Notes: generated from the sequence alone by a model not told the origin. A stretch of DNA of 8,073 nucleotides from an uncultured Clostridia bacterium (GCA_937894515.1 CALCRH010000346.1:1-8073); one strand, 5' to 3'; counted from the first letter of the stretch, positions 1 to 7,856 are shown. Made by a program: numbers and translations.

Positions 1-312
1 ATATCCACCGGCGGGCTTGCCCTCGATGTACCACTGTCCGAATTTGTTCGGGAACTCATTGAGAGTTTCTTCTGCTTCTGCCAGGGATTTACACTTTTCG
101 AGCATCTCCCAACATTCATTGATGTGTTTCATTGTTTTATTCCTTTCTTTTAATACTTCCGGGGTAATGTGCGTGTAACCGGGTACGCGGTAACCTTTGT
201 CCAACATATCCTCGATACTGTCAAAACCGTTTTGCACGGCATAAATATCAAGGAAGTCGATGAGTGGTACAGGACCGATATTGGTTTGCATCGGCTTGTT
301 CATTAAGTTCAT
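1..312 (-). CDS. Unrecognised small protein, N-terminal part (3' end outside window)
   Basis: An open frame of 104 codons runs from ATG at 312 off the left edge without a stop. The start is supported by an AAGGAG ribosome binding site at 326-321, eight bases upstream; a second in-frame ATG three codons later is less well placed. The product begins MNLMNKPMQTNIG and continues with a mixed, mostly hydrophilic composition. A probably helical segment (about residues 60-90) contains KHINECWEMLEKCKSL and is rich in Glu and Lys, followed by an aromatic stretch FGQWYIEGKPAGGY. There is no signal peptide, membrane segment or zinc motif in the visible part. I do not recognise the family. It has the feel of small accessory proteins from clostridial mobile elements, but that is an impression only. 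It lies 100 bases downstream of the transposase reading frame, separated from it by a hairpin, so it probably has its own promoter or depends on readthrough. Confidence 0.7.
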   Translation of the reverse strand, partial: MNLMNKPMQTNIGPVPLIDFLDIYAVQNGFDSIEDMLDKGYRVPGYTHITPEVLKERNKTMKHINECWEMLEKCKSLAEAEETLNEFPNKFGQWYIEGKPAGGY

Positions 313-388
313 ATCTTTTTCTCCTTTTTTCTTTGTGCACATAACGTACAACTACATAAATAAAGACATTGGAACTTGAACGACAAGA

Positions 389-406
389 AGCAGCCCGAAG
401 GCTGCT
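389..406 (-). terminator. UUCG hairpin after the transposase
   Basis: A 7-bp perfect stem (389-395 paired with 400-406) closes a four-base loop that reads TTCG on the minus strand, the stable C(UUCG)G type. It begins seven bases after the -1-frame stop codon at 415-413. The following minus-strand tail begins TTCTTG, so the U-tract is weak. It fits a rho-independent terminator or 3' stabilising hairpin. Its position just past the -1-frame stop, and not just past the zero-frame stop at 640, supports 413 as the original end of the transposase gene. Confidence 0.6.
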
Positions 407-412
407 CCTCTA

Positions 413-724
413 TTAAACTGCTTTCCGTGTGTAGCTGCATCCGCCCGGACCGAGACGCTCGCATGCGAAATAATATCCGTAAATTCCTTGCCTCATGATA
501 ACTTTTGCACCGCACTTGGGACACACTTCATCATGTTGTTCGGTTACCGACTTGGGCATCAGATAGAAAATCTTGCCGTTGTCGTATTGGACATGAGACT
601 TCGCGAATTTCTTATGTATATCTTTGCCAATGACCAGGATTACCGGACGTTCCTGATAATCAAAGCTATAATACAGATAGATACCGGGGCGATAGATTTT
701 GTTCGTGTGTTGGTTGCACGCATA
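413..724 (-). pseudogene. C-terminal zinc-ribbon part of the transposase, in the -1 frame
   Basis: This frame opens after a TAA at 727-725 and runs 103 codons to tandem stops TAA (415-413) and TAG (412-410). It has no start codon or ribosome binding site at its beginning; the first ATG lies within it, about 50 codons from the end (MPKSVTEQ). The translation looks like real protein: it includes IYRPGIYLYYSFDYQERP, then VILVIGKDIHKKFAKS, then a CPKCG...C...C zinc ribbon resembling those of topoisomerase IA C-termini (CPKCGAK, then FACERLGPGGCSYTRKAV). The overlapping zero-frame tail of the transposase (SIAPVSICIIALIIRNVR) looks like out-of-frame sequence. I therefore read this as the displaced C-terminus of the same protein. 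An independent overlapping small gene starting at the internal ATG is possible but less likely. Confidence 0.7.
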
Positions 725-2148
725 TTATTTGCCATCTGTATCAATTCTTCACGTGATTTGATGCCGTATATATACTCCTGAAGCTTCTTAGCGTCAACAA
801 CCATCAATTCCATGACATAAATATCATCAGGACTTTCGATAATGATATTCTCTCCCTCATTGACGGTTCTCACCGTGACGGTTCTCGCTGATGGTATCCA
901 AACAAAGTCGTAGTAATCTGTGACCTTACTTTCATCAACGAACCATCCCAGTTTGCGTTGTCTATCGATGACTTCGTTGGTTATCTTATCCCTTGTAAGA
1001 GCGTCACTGACGATTTCTACACAAAATGTTTCAGTAGGATGATTGATATAGGTTTTCATTTGCTTATGAGTTCTATCGACGTGAATCAGCCCAAGATCTT
1101 TTTCTCTTTTCAATTCTTCGAATTTCTCAAAACTCAGCTTTTTATGGTAGTAGTCCAAGTAATCTAATTCGCGCTTTCCGTAAAGGGATTTTCGTATTTC
1201 TCTTTCTGAAATGCTCGTCTTTGTCCTCTCGTAAAACTCATTTTTCTTAGTCCTCAATACGTCACGATATGTTGATTTCTGCACATAATGAGCAATGTTG
1301 TGCTTCTCACAGAACCAGTCATAAATGGGAAAGCCATCCGTACATAAAAAATCAACCGCTCCAAGATATTCAGAAAAATATGTTTCAAAAGGCTCTGCTG
1401 AATTTCGGCCAAGCCCGGTCATAATCGCAACAGTATGCCCCGTGCTGTCAACACCTACGACAACACAGGAAAATTCCGGTCCTTGAATGCCGTATTTCGC
1501 AGTCACTTTATTCCATGGAGTACGTGCTTCGCGTTCGCTGATCACTTTCGGTGCAACATTAATTAGTTCACGACTTCCTTTTTGGTTCTCCCTAAAGAAC
1601 GTTTCGTCGATCTGTACAGTACCCTTTAACTGCGGCATCGAAAATTGGAGCATAATTGCGCGCAAAAGTCTATGGCGATATTCAAGCAGGGTTTCCTCTT
1701 TTAGCAGCACCCCAAGGTCAGACTCAAAGGTATGCTGAATATTTTTAAGCGATTGGCCCATCATAGTTTGCTGGATAAATGTAATCCACATTTCGTGCGA
1801 CCAAGAAGAATTGGAAACCAGCAAGCCCTTTTTTATGCCAAAGGTCCTTCCGCAAGCAGTACACTTGAAACGAGGATATCCTTTGCTGTCTTTTCCGTAT
1901 TTCTGAATGATAGATGAATTGCAAAAAGGGCAAATTCGTTTTTTATTTGCTCCGGATACGATTTCAACCATCTTGTCATCTTCCGCTTTTTCTTTTATAG
2001 GCACATCTAATAGGCCCTTTTCTTTCAAAAGGCCTTTAACGACATCTTCAGGAAGATCAGCAAGCAGGTCTTCGAGTTGTTTTAGCTTCTCTCGCTGCTC
2101 TTTATTCTTTTTTATTGTTTCGCGCGCTCTTTGTGTGAACGTTGGCAT
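640..2148 (-). CDS. IS1595/ISXO2-like DDE transposase, zero-frame part
   Basis: This transposase would catalyse cut-and-paste or copy-type movement of an insertion sequence. The chosen start, ATG at 2148 (MPTFTQRARE), has a perfect AGGAGG six bases upstream (2160-2155); the in-frame ATG at 2190 has no comparable site. The zero-frame product is 502 residues. A charged, coiled-coil-like N-terminus (about 5-60) precedes a zinc ribbon with Cys at 73, 76, 96 and 99 (CPFC...CTAC), then a helical region with the EYRHRLLRAI signature (about 155-165). The RNase H-like core shows a first Asp at 181 (VQIDETFF) and a second at 271 (FLCTDGF). The third acidic residue is less certain; IHVDRTHKQMK (355-365) sits where ISXO2-type proteins have their last core motif. 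The zero frame ends with an unlikely tail and stop at 642-640, while the -1 frame continues to 413, giving about 578 residues if joined. Whether it is active depends on that frameshift. Family assignment is from motif recall, not a search. Confidence 0.85.
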   Translation of the reverse strand: MPTFTQRARETIKKNKEQREKLKQLEDLLADLPEDVVKGLLKEKGLLDVPIKEKAEDDKMVEIVSGANKKRICPFCNSSIIQKYGKDSKGYPRFKCTACGRTFGIKKGLLVSNSSWSHEMWITFIQQTMMGQSLKNIQHTFESDLGVLLKEETLLEYRHRLLRAIMLQFSMPQLKGTVQIDETFFRENQKGSRELINVAPKVISEREARTPWNKVTAKYGIQGPEFSCVVVGVDSTGHTVAIMTGLGRNSAEPFETYFSEYLGAVDFLCTDGFPIYDWFCEKHNIAHYVQKSTYRDVLRTKKNEFYERTKTSISEREIRKSLYGKRELDYLDYYHKKLSFEKFEELKREKDLGLIHVDRTHKQMKTYINHPTETFCVEIVSDALTRDKITNEVIDRQRKLGWFVDESKVTDYYDFVWIPSARTVTVRTVNEGENIIIESPDDIYVMELMVVDAKKLQEYIYGIKSREELIQMANNMRATNTRTKSIAPVSICIIALIIRNVR

Positions 2149-2382
2149 AAGTGCCCTCCTATGACCGAGATGGCAAATAAAAAGTTTCAAAAATAAGTTT
2201 TATTATTCGACCTGAAAAATCGTAAACCCACGTTTAAATGAAAAATCAGCATCAAAAACTGCCGTTTTTCAATAATCAAAGAAGCAAAACAGGGCAAAAG
2301 TTTTATTTTTTGTTTTTATCAAGGCAATGCCCTTGCGGTTCAATTCAGTGTCAACCGAAAACTCAATCATTATACTACACCA
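2149..2382. other. AT-rich spacer between surface-protein gene and transposase
   Basis: This stretch separates the terminator of the surface-protein gene from the transposase start. It is rich in A/T runs and should hold the transposase promoter and the transposon end on this side. I found no promoter with two good boxes; TTTACG followed by TAATAA at 15 bases on the minus strand (about 2226-2201) is only a weak candidate. A small AT hairpin (2254-2259 with 2264-2269) is present. I could not match any part of it convincingly to the region at 313-388, so no terminal inverted repeat pair is proposed. Confidence 0.4.
2155..2160 (-). promoter_or_regulatory. Ribosome binding site of the transposase
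   Basis: The minus strand reads AGGAGG here, a full match to the anti-Shine-Dalgarno sequence, six bases before ATG 2148-2146. It decides the start against the longer in-frame possibility beginning at 2190. Confidence 0.85.
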
Positions 2383-2408
2383 AAGGAGGGAGCCGAAGCT
2401 CCCTCCTT
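2383..2408 (-). terminator. Terminator of the SLH surface-protein gene
   Basis: A perfect 11-bp stem (2383-2393 with 2398-2408) encloses a loop that reads TTCG on the minus strand. It starts 21 bases after the stop codon of the surface-protein gene. The minus-strand tail after the stem is only two or three T residues before GGTGTAG, so termination efficiency may be modest, but stem length, loop type and position all fit an intrinsic terminator. Confidence 0.8.
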
Positions 2409-2429
2409 CGTAGATTTGAGTTTATTCTA

Positions 2430-5400
2430 TTACTTTACAAAATAACGATACAAGAAGCAAACAATCTGGTTACGGAGGCAATCGTCATTCGGGGAGAATG
2501 TGGTCTCACTTGTGCCGTCCGTAATCTTGTTCTCATACGCCCAAGCTACAGCATTATTGTAATAAGCAGTTGCCTTTACGTCAGCAAACTTATGGGTATA
2601 GCCTGCCGCATCGTCCTTCACACCGCTCATACGGGCAAGGAAAGTGACCGCCTGCGCACGGCTGACATTCATATCAGGGCTGAATGTCGTTTTGCTTGTG
2701 CCATCGGTAATGCCCTTTTCAACAGCCCAAAGGACTGCTTTGTAGTAGTAAGCATCTGCCTTGACATCCGTAAACTTGCAGCTTGTTGCCGTAGGTTCAG
2801 GCTCTCCCGCTGCTCTCCAGAGGAATGTTACCATCTGACCACGGCTTGTGATACCAAGCGGATTGAAATGCGTAGCATCCGTGCCGGAAGTGATAGCGTT
2901 TGCTGCCGCCCACTTCACAGCGTCATAGTAATATGCAGTTTCGGGAACATCCACAAACGGCATCACATATTCATCATACGCAACAGCATAGACGGAGAAG
3001 TGCTCGATTTCAAAGACGAATGCGGCCAGTTCTTCATCGTACTTTGCGTTCAGCTTCTGGAGCTTGCCCGCATCGTCCACATAGAATACGCTGTAGTTTG
3101 CGGCTGTTCTGTTATTCTTGATTTCGTAAGGAAGAATAACATTTGCCTTGCCGCTGCCAAAGCCGCCGTTTTCTGCTGTGCAGAGTCTGCTGCCGTTTGA
3201 AGCAAGGTGCGCATCAATGATAATTGCAGTATCAAGCTTCTTTACAGTTTCTTTTTGAACAGCATTCAGGGATACTTCTTTAATATCATCTACAACAAGT
3301 TCAATATTGCTGCCCTTGGCTTGGTCAGCTATTTCTTCCGTTGCAGCCTTATCGAATTCAACGGTTGCAACGGGGAGCTTAACCGTCATTGCGCTCTTTT
3401 CAGCAATCTTTTCAACTGTCTGTGTCGGAATCTTTGCTGTATCTACATTCTTGCCAACGCCTGAAAGGTCGATTGCTACGCTTTCGCCCTCCGTTACCTT
3501 GGCAAGGTCAGCGTCCTTGATTTGCTTGACCGTTGCGGTGCTGCCGCTGACCGAAGCTTCCACCTTGACACTATTGCTGTCGCCGGAAACGGGGACAGTC
3601 ACGGTAGGAGTGCTGCCGGAGGAACGTCTTATTACGGTCAGCTTACCGGTATTTGCAGTAAAGCTGTAATTGGTAAACGCATCAAGGTCAGCGACATTCG
3701 CAATAACGATTGTATATTCGCCCGGTGTCTTCAACGCATCCTCAACGGAGATTTCCTCAGGTGCTTCGCCTGTTGTCATAAGCTTGAATACAGGGCTGAA
3801 TCCTTCGGTAACAGCTGTCTTATCTGCATCCAAAAGGTCTGTAAATTCTACTTTGAACTCCGGTGCGGTGCTGCCTGTTCTTACAGATGTATCAGCCGCT
3901 TTAACCGTTGCAGATTTTTTCGCTATTGCAAAGTCTTTTGTTGCAACCCCTGCCTGATAATTTCCGTTTGCTTCAACGTTTGCCTTTACGGTATAATCAC
4001 CTGCATTGGTCGGTACTTCACCCGAATAGGTGCTGTCATCGGCAGTTTTTACCTTATAGGTATAGGCAACATTGCCTTCGCCCGGATTTCCTGTTGTTTC
4101 AGGTTCATTGGCTTCTTCGCCGTATGTCCATCCCTCGATAGAAACTTCAGGTGTAATAGGTGCCGGAGTAATTTTTACGGTTGCACTTCCGGTATAATCG
4201 TTAAAGTTGCCGTTTGTTACCTTAAAGTAAACCATGTATGTTCCAATATCGGTAAAGGACGGAGCATCGGGTGTATAATCCGCATCGGGATTTGTTTTGT
4301 ATGTGATAGCTGCACCTTCTGCCGGTTTTGTAACATTTATGGTTGCAGAATGTGGTTCTCCGTTATATACAACCTCGTTTTCGGGAGCGGAAACCGACAT
4401 ATTTGCCTTTGTAATGCTCCATGATTTCGTTGCAGAACCCGTGTAATTTGCGGTACCGTTTACGGTTACGGAATAATTGTTCGCATCTATCTTTTTTGAT
4501 TCATCATTTATGGTGTAATCCGTACCTTTTTCAAGGGTTTTACCGCCGTCTTTTACAGTAATTGTCGGCAAAAACTCTCCGCCGGTATATTCCTTTTCGG
4601 TCGGATCAAGGTTTAGCATATCATTTGTAAGTGATTTAGGCGAAATCTTAAAGGTTTTCGTATAAACTGTCGGAAGTTTGTAGTTTGCATTCGTAATACT
4701 TGCTGTTGCGGTATAACCTTCGCCTGCATCCTTTTGCTCACCGCTTACTGTTACCGTTACGGTATCGCCCGATACAACATTTGTTGCGGTTGCAGTCGGT
4801 TTTTGATTCTCGCCGTTATAGGTAAGCTCGGTATTATTCCATTCAAGTCCGATTTCCTTTTGTGCAACGGTGAACTCAACGGTCTTGCTGCCGGTATAGC
4901 TTTCATTTGAAGCGGGAACAGAGAGGACAACCTTGTATGATCCCTGCTTTACGGGAACAGCCCCATCGGAAGCCGCACCGCTGTTTGCCGTTGTGGTCTT
5001 TGTCGTGCCGTCTGCAAGATAGTAGGTCGCTGCAAGAGTGTTCACATCAACAAGGCTATCCTGCACTGTGACATTCTTATAGCCTGTCTTACCGTTATCG
5101 CCGTAGGTGAAGCCATCCGCTTCTGCGATAATACTTACTATAAATGTTGGAGTAACGGTTACTGTAATATCATAGCCGTTGTGATTTCCATCAGGTTCAA
5201 CTGCAACAGTAAACGTCGTGTCGCCGCTTTCGGTTGTCTTGTCGAAATCCTTAGCCGCCGTGAGCGTCAGTTTTCCGCTTGCCTTATTCGTTTCGTTGAT
5301 TGTGTACAGAACGGTATTGTTATTAGTTACCGCACCATAGCTTGTATTTATAGGCTTAGAAGGTAAAGTAATCTCTGCGGTGCTGTCCTTCTTTGCTTTA

Positions 5401-7856
5401 AGATTACCCGATGCAGTCTTGATTACTTCAGCATAGTCTGCTTTGTTTACCTTCAGTTTAATCTCAGTCGTTGAAGTATTGTAATTTGTTCCGTCCGTCG
5501 GAGTGAAAGTCACACCATAAGTGGTGTTTTCGCTATCGGATACAGCAGGAGTCGTATCTCCGGTCGTAAAGGCAAATGTACCTTCAACCGTCTTATCACT
5601 CGTCTTGTTTTCATTTGTAGCCGTACCTGTAACGGTGCTGTCTGCCAGCGTCTGACCATAGGTAATGGCTGTAGCAGACACGCTTGCAAGTGTAGGTGTT
5701 ACCTTACTGATTTTGCCGGTAACGGATGTGGGTTGACCCTCGGTTGCCAGCATATAATTTGCAGCAGATGCGCCGCCCAGCGTCCAGGCTGAAGAAGCAT
5801 TCAGGTTGACCGTCTGCGTATCGCTTGCATTGGCACTTGCATAAGTGCCGGTAATGCCACTTATTGTGAGGTTATCAGCAGCAAGCTTACCTGTGAAGCT
5901 TACATTGTCCAATACGATAACCGCATCGTCTGTCTTGCCGTTGTAGGTCTTATCCTGTACTGCAATACCGCTCACCGTAACCGCTCTCTTGCTAATCGTG
6001 AACGGAAGCTCCAGTTTGCCCTGATAGTCATTTTCTTTGTCATACGCTTTTACCACAAGCTTGTAACTGCCTAAAGCGGTAGGAGCGTTAATTAGTTCAG
6101 CCCACTGCGGTTCATCAGCCGTGCCGTTATTCTGACAATAAAAATATACCCAATCCTCAATGCTTTCCGTCACATCGACACCTTCTATCGTCTTTGCAAC
6201 CGGAGTACCGGTGTAGCCAACTGCGTCGCCATAGGCGAAGTCAGTTTTGTTCATGCTTACGCCGGAAACGGTAACGAGAGGGCGAAAAACGGCAGCGAAA
6301 TATGATCTATACTCTACGTGTGGATCGTATGGATCGTATTGATTTGGATTCAGAACAGGTTTTATTGTTTTTCCGTCATCGCACAGGTCAAAATAATACA
6401 TTTTGCTTTCGGTTATAAAGTTACCTTCAGCATCCTTCCATCCCTTAAAGAAATATCCCTCGTTTGCGGTCGCGGTTGAGCCCTTTGGCCAAAAGGTACC
6501 TGATGGGTCCCATACTTCAATTGTATTACTGAGGTCCCCTCCGTCATAATACTCATCGTCTATCACATATGTTGCAACCTTACGATCTGATTCTAGCCAG
6601 ATGGCATACAACGTAACCTTCGCGTCCTGAGTATCTGCCAGGTTCATGACCGTATGACAGTCACCATATTCAGGCGTACGTGAAGTATTACTTGTCGACC
6701 AACCGGCAAATTGATGTCCATCCGGTGCTGTGAATTTATTCGGATTCAGTTTCGCAGCAACGTCGTAAGTCATTGTCTGGTAATTTGGGTTCCCGCTTCC
6801 ACCATTATTGTCAAACATCACTGTGTACGTTATTGGCGCATAACACGCCTTCAGCGTCAGTGCCTCGCCGGGCATGGTGACGGTGATGGGGTTATTCGTT
6901 TTGGTGGCTTCAATATTCACGCCGCCGGAAACTACTTCCCAATGATCGAATTTATAACCGGTATTCGGGGTCGCGGTAAATGTCAGTTCTGTATCTTTTG
7001 CCGCTTCGGTTATAGGATTTCCTTCGCTGTCCTTAACTTCTGCCGTGCCGTGGTCGCCCTGCACCTGCGCGGTGACGGTGGACGCCGCACCTTCAATAAG
7101 CACGGACAAAGCAATCTGACCGTCTGTTTTGACGGTATTCTCGTCAATCGTAGTTTCGCCGTTGATGTTCGCCTCTTCGGTATCTGCGGCAGCCGAGCCT
7201 TTCATTGTCAAGGCATTACCAAGCGTCACCGCACCATAAACTGCACCATAAGTAGTATACCCCTCACCACGGGCAAGAATTCTGCCGATACCGTTGTTAA
7301 AGGTCAATGTAGTTCCCATAATGCCGGCTTCCAACATAGACGAAGCCGTAACCGTGCCAGTTTGGTTAAAGGTCAATGCAGCTCCCTTAATGCCGGCGCC
7401 TCCCAAAGACGAAGCCGTAACACTACCAGTGCCTGCAATTGTGCCATTGCATTCATTAAACAGTATAGCGTAACCATACCCGTCACTTGTTAAACTGCTG
7501 CTTCCAACAAGCGTCAGCGTAGCGTCGCCACTAGCATTAAATAGAATAGGATAATATGTTTCGCTTGTTATCGACAGATCATTGATGGTCAGACCGGTCA
7601 CGCCGGAAGCGACCTCGATATATTCCTTTGCGGTTGAGCCCGAAACCGTAAGACCATTCGCCTTGATGATGAGCTTATTGCTGTCCGTCGTATCCCACGC
7701 ATAATCCTCGCCCTCGGTTGCGGGTGTTTCTACCGTATCAACGATCTTTGTAACTGAAAGGTCGTGGGTAGCGGCCGTCGCCGCAAACGCCACAGTCGGC
7801 ATCAGTGACACGACCATGAGCGCCGCAAGAAACAATGATAAAATCCTTTTTCCCAT
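2430..7856 (-). CDS. Giant secreted SLH-domain cell-surface protein with InlB-type and Ig-like repeats
   Basis: This predicted 1808-residue protein should be exported by Sec and held non-covalently on the cell wall by SLH domains binding a secondary wall polymer. The start is ATG 7856, nine bases after AAAGGA (7871-7866); a TTG six codons upstream lies inside that site. Residues 1-25 form a signal peptide (MGKRILSLFLAALMVVSL, cleavage after AFA). Residues about 60-230 look like a solenoid of 21-25-residue coils. Next come InlB/Flg_new-type repeats at about 260-340 (GYKFDHWEV), 341-420 (VMFDNNGG...FAGWS...LYAIW) and a degenerate one at 425-528. Ig-like modules of MBG/YDG type with recurring TYG/TYNG...Y.G motifs fill about 530-1410, including a YDG-like module at 625-719. 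Residues about 1420-1628 match the pre-SLH domain of clostridial S-layer-type proteins (HFSVYAVAYDE end). Three SLH repeats begin at 1632, 1693 and 1755; the third has LRNQ in place of the usual TRAE-like motif. There is no LPXTG or enzymatic motif. Adhesion or S-layer/matrix function is inference. Confidence 0.96.
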   Translation of the reverse strand: MGKRILSLFLAALMVVSLMPTVAFAATAATHDLSVTKIVDTVETPATEGEDYAWDTTDSNKLIIKANGLTVSGSTAKEYIEVASGVTGLTINDLSITSETYYPILFNASGDATLTLVGSSSLTSDGYGYAILFNECNGTIAGTGSVTASSLGGAGIKGAALTFNQTGTVTASSMLEAGIMGTTLTFNNGIGRILARGEGYTTYGAVYGAVTLGNALTMKGSAAADTEEANINGETTIDENTVKTDGQIALSVLIEGAASTVTAQVQGDHGTAEVKDSEGNPITEAAKDTELTFTATPNTGYKFDHWEVVSGGVNIEATKTNNPITVTMPGEALTLKACYAPITYTVMFDNNGGSGNPNYQTMTYDVAAKLNPNKFTAPDGHQFAGWSTSNTSRTPEYGDCHTVMNLADTQDAKVTLYAIWLESDRKVATYVIDDEYYDGGDLSNTIEVWDPSGTFWPKGSTATANEGYFFKGWKDAEGNFITESKMYYFDLCDDGKTIKPVLNPNQYDPYDPHVEYRSYFAAVFRPLVTVSGVSMNKTDFAYGDAVGYTGTPVAKTIEGVDVTESIEDWVYFYCQNNGTADEPQWAELINAPTALGSYKLVVKAYDKENDYQGKLELPFTISKRAVTVSGIAVQDKTYNGKTDDAVIVLDNVSFTGKLAADNLTISGITGTYASANASDTQTVNLNASSAWTLGGASAANYMLATEGQPTSVTGKISKVTPTLASVSATAITYGQTLADSTVTGTATNENKTSDKTVEGTFAFTTGDTTPAVSDSENTTYGVTFTPTDGTNYNTSTTEIKLKVNKADYAEVIKTASGNLKAKKDSTAEITLPSKPINTSYGAVTNNNTVLYTINETNKASGKLTLTAAKDFDKTTESGDTTFTVAVEPDGNHNGYDITVTVTPTFIVSIIAEADGFTYGDNGKTGYKNVTVQDSLVDVNTLAATYYLADGTTKTTTANSGAASDGAVPVKQGSYKVVLSVPASNESYTGSKTVEFTVAQKEIGLEWNNTELTYNGENQKPTATATNVVSGDTVTVTVSGEQKDAGEGYTATASITNANYKLPTVYTKTFKISPKSLTNDMLNLDPTEKEYTGGEFLPTITVKDGGKTLEKGTDYTINDESKKIDANNYSVTVNGTANYTGSATKSWSITKANMSVSAPENEVVYNGEPHSATINVTKPAEGAAITYKTNPDADYTPDAPSFTDIGTYMVYFKVTNGNFNDYTGSATVKITPAPITPEVSIEGWTYGEEANEPETTGNPGEGNVAYTYKVKTADDSTYSGEVPTNAGDYTVKANVEANGNYQAGVATKDFAIAKKSATVKAADTSVRTGSTAPEFKVEFTDLLDADKTAVTEGFSPVFKLMTTGEAPEEISVEDALKTPGEYTIVIANVADLDAFTNYSFTANTGKLTVIRRSSGSTPTVTVPVSGDSNSVKVEASVSGSTATVKQIKDADLAKVTEGESVAIDLSGVGKNVDTAKIPTQTVEKIAEKSAMTVKLPVATVEFDKAATEEIADQAKGSNIELVVDDIKEVSLNAVQKETVKKLDTAIIIDAHLASNGSRLCTAENGGFGSGKANVILPYEIKNNRTAANYSVFYVDDAGKLQKLNAKYDEELAAFVFEIEHFSVYAVAYDEYVMPFVDVPETAYYYDAVKWAAANAITSGTDATHFNPLGITSRGQMVTFLWRAAGEPEPTATSCKFTDVKADAYYYKAVLWAVEKGITDGTSKTTFSPDMNVSRAQAVTFLARMSGVKDDAAGYTHKFADVKATAYYNNAVAWAYENKITDGTSETTFSPNDDCLRNQIVCFLYRYFVK
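2433..2963 (-). repeat. Three SLH domains (cell-wall anchor)
   Basis: Three tandem copies of about 53-61 residues close the surface protein. Each follows the pattern F-x-DV...A-x-YY...AV-x-WA...I(T)-x-GT...F-x-P...R-x-Q...FL. Starts are at MPFVDVP (2963), CKFTDVK (2780) and HKFADVK (2594). The polymer-contact motif is TSRGQ in copy 1, VSRAQ in copy 2 and CLRNQ in copy 3, so copy 3 departs most from consensus. Three SLH copies are the usual number for a functional anchor trimer. Confidence 0.95.
2973..3599 (-). other. Pre-SLH conserved domain of the surface protein
   Basis: Residues about 1420-1628 differ from the Thr/Gly-rich Ig-like modules before them. They are rich in Val, Ala, Lys and Glu, with alternating strands and amphipathic helices (AKIPTQTVEKIAEKSAMTV, EEIADQAKGSNIELVVDD). 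They then form a compact end module containing ANVILPYEIK, YSVFYVDDAGKLQKL and FEIEHFSVYAV. From family knowledge this module commonly sits directly before SLH triplets in clostridial surface proteins and probably acts as a spacer or folding unit. No catalytic motif is visible. Confidence 0.65.
7296..7430 (-). repeat. Two tandem 69-bp repeats in the N-terminal solenoid
   Basis: Two adjacent 69-bp copies start at 7296 and 7365 in plus-strand coordinates, both opening with GTTAAAGGTCAATG and both containing GACGAAGCCGTAAC. They are roughly three-quarters identical and encode about 23 residues each (AGIKGAALTFNQTG and AGIMGTTLTFNNGI). They are the best-conserved coils of a longer, more diverged series on both sides (ILFNASGDATLTLVGSSSLT, ILFNECNGTIAGTGSVTASS). 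The whole-codon period keeps the frame, so copy number could change without disrupting the protein. Confidence 0.75.

Noticed and set aside
309..524. Open frame on the minus strand over the transposase 3' end and hairpin
   Set aside because: It overlaps the zinc-ribbon frame, has Cys/Arg/Ser-rich out-of-frame composition, reads through the hairpin and has no ribosome binding site.
2350..2376. TTGACA- and TATAAT-like boxes on the minus strand after the surface-protein gene
   Set aside because: On the minus strand the TATAAT lies upstream of the TTGACA, the wrong order for a promoter, and neither has a partner at 16-18 bases.
2238..3200. 320-codon open frame on the plus strand opposite the SLH region
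   Set aside because: It is an antisense shadow of the SLH-coding strand: Cys-, Arg- and Ile-rich, no recognisable domain, and no ribosome binding site supporting its start.
3522..4424. 300-codon plus-strand open frame opposite the Ig-like modules
   Set aside because: Its high Cys/Phe/Arg composition with repeated CF, CR and CN pairs is typical of antisense to Thr/Ala/Val-rich repeats; the minus-strand frame is clearly coding.
7296..7430. Possible CRISPR-like repeat unit
   Set aside because: The copies are adjacent, diverged and in frame within a protein; there are no spacers.
6711..7493. 260-codon plus-strand open frame opposite the N-terminal solenoid
   Set aside because: It is antisense to the surface-protein gene. 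Its internal repeats (KGQCSSHNAG, KGQCSSLNAG) simply mirror the 69-bp repeat.
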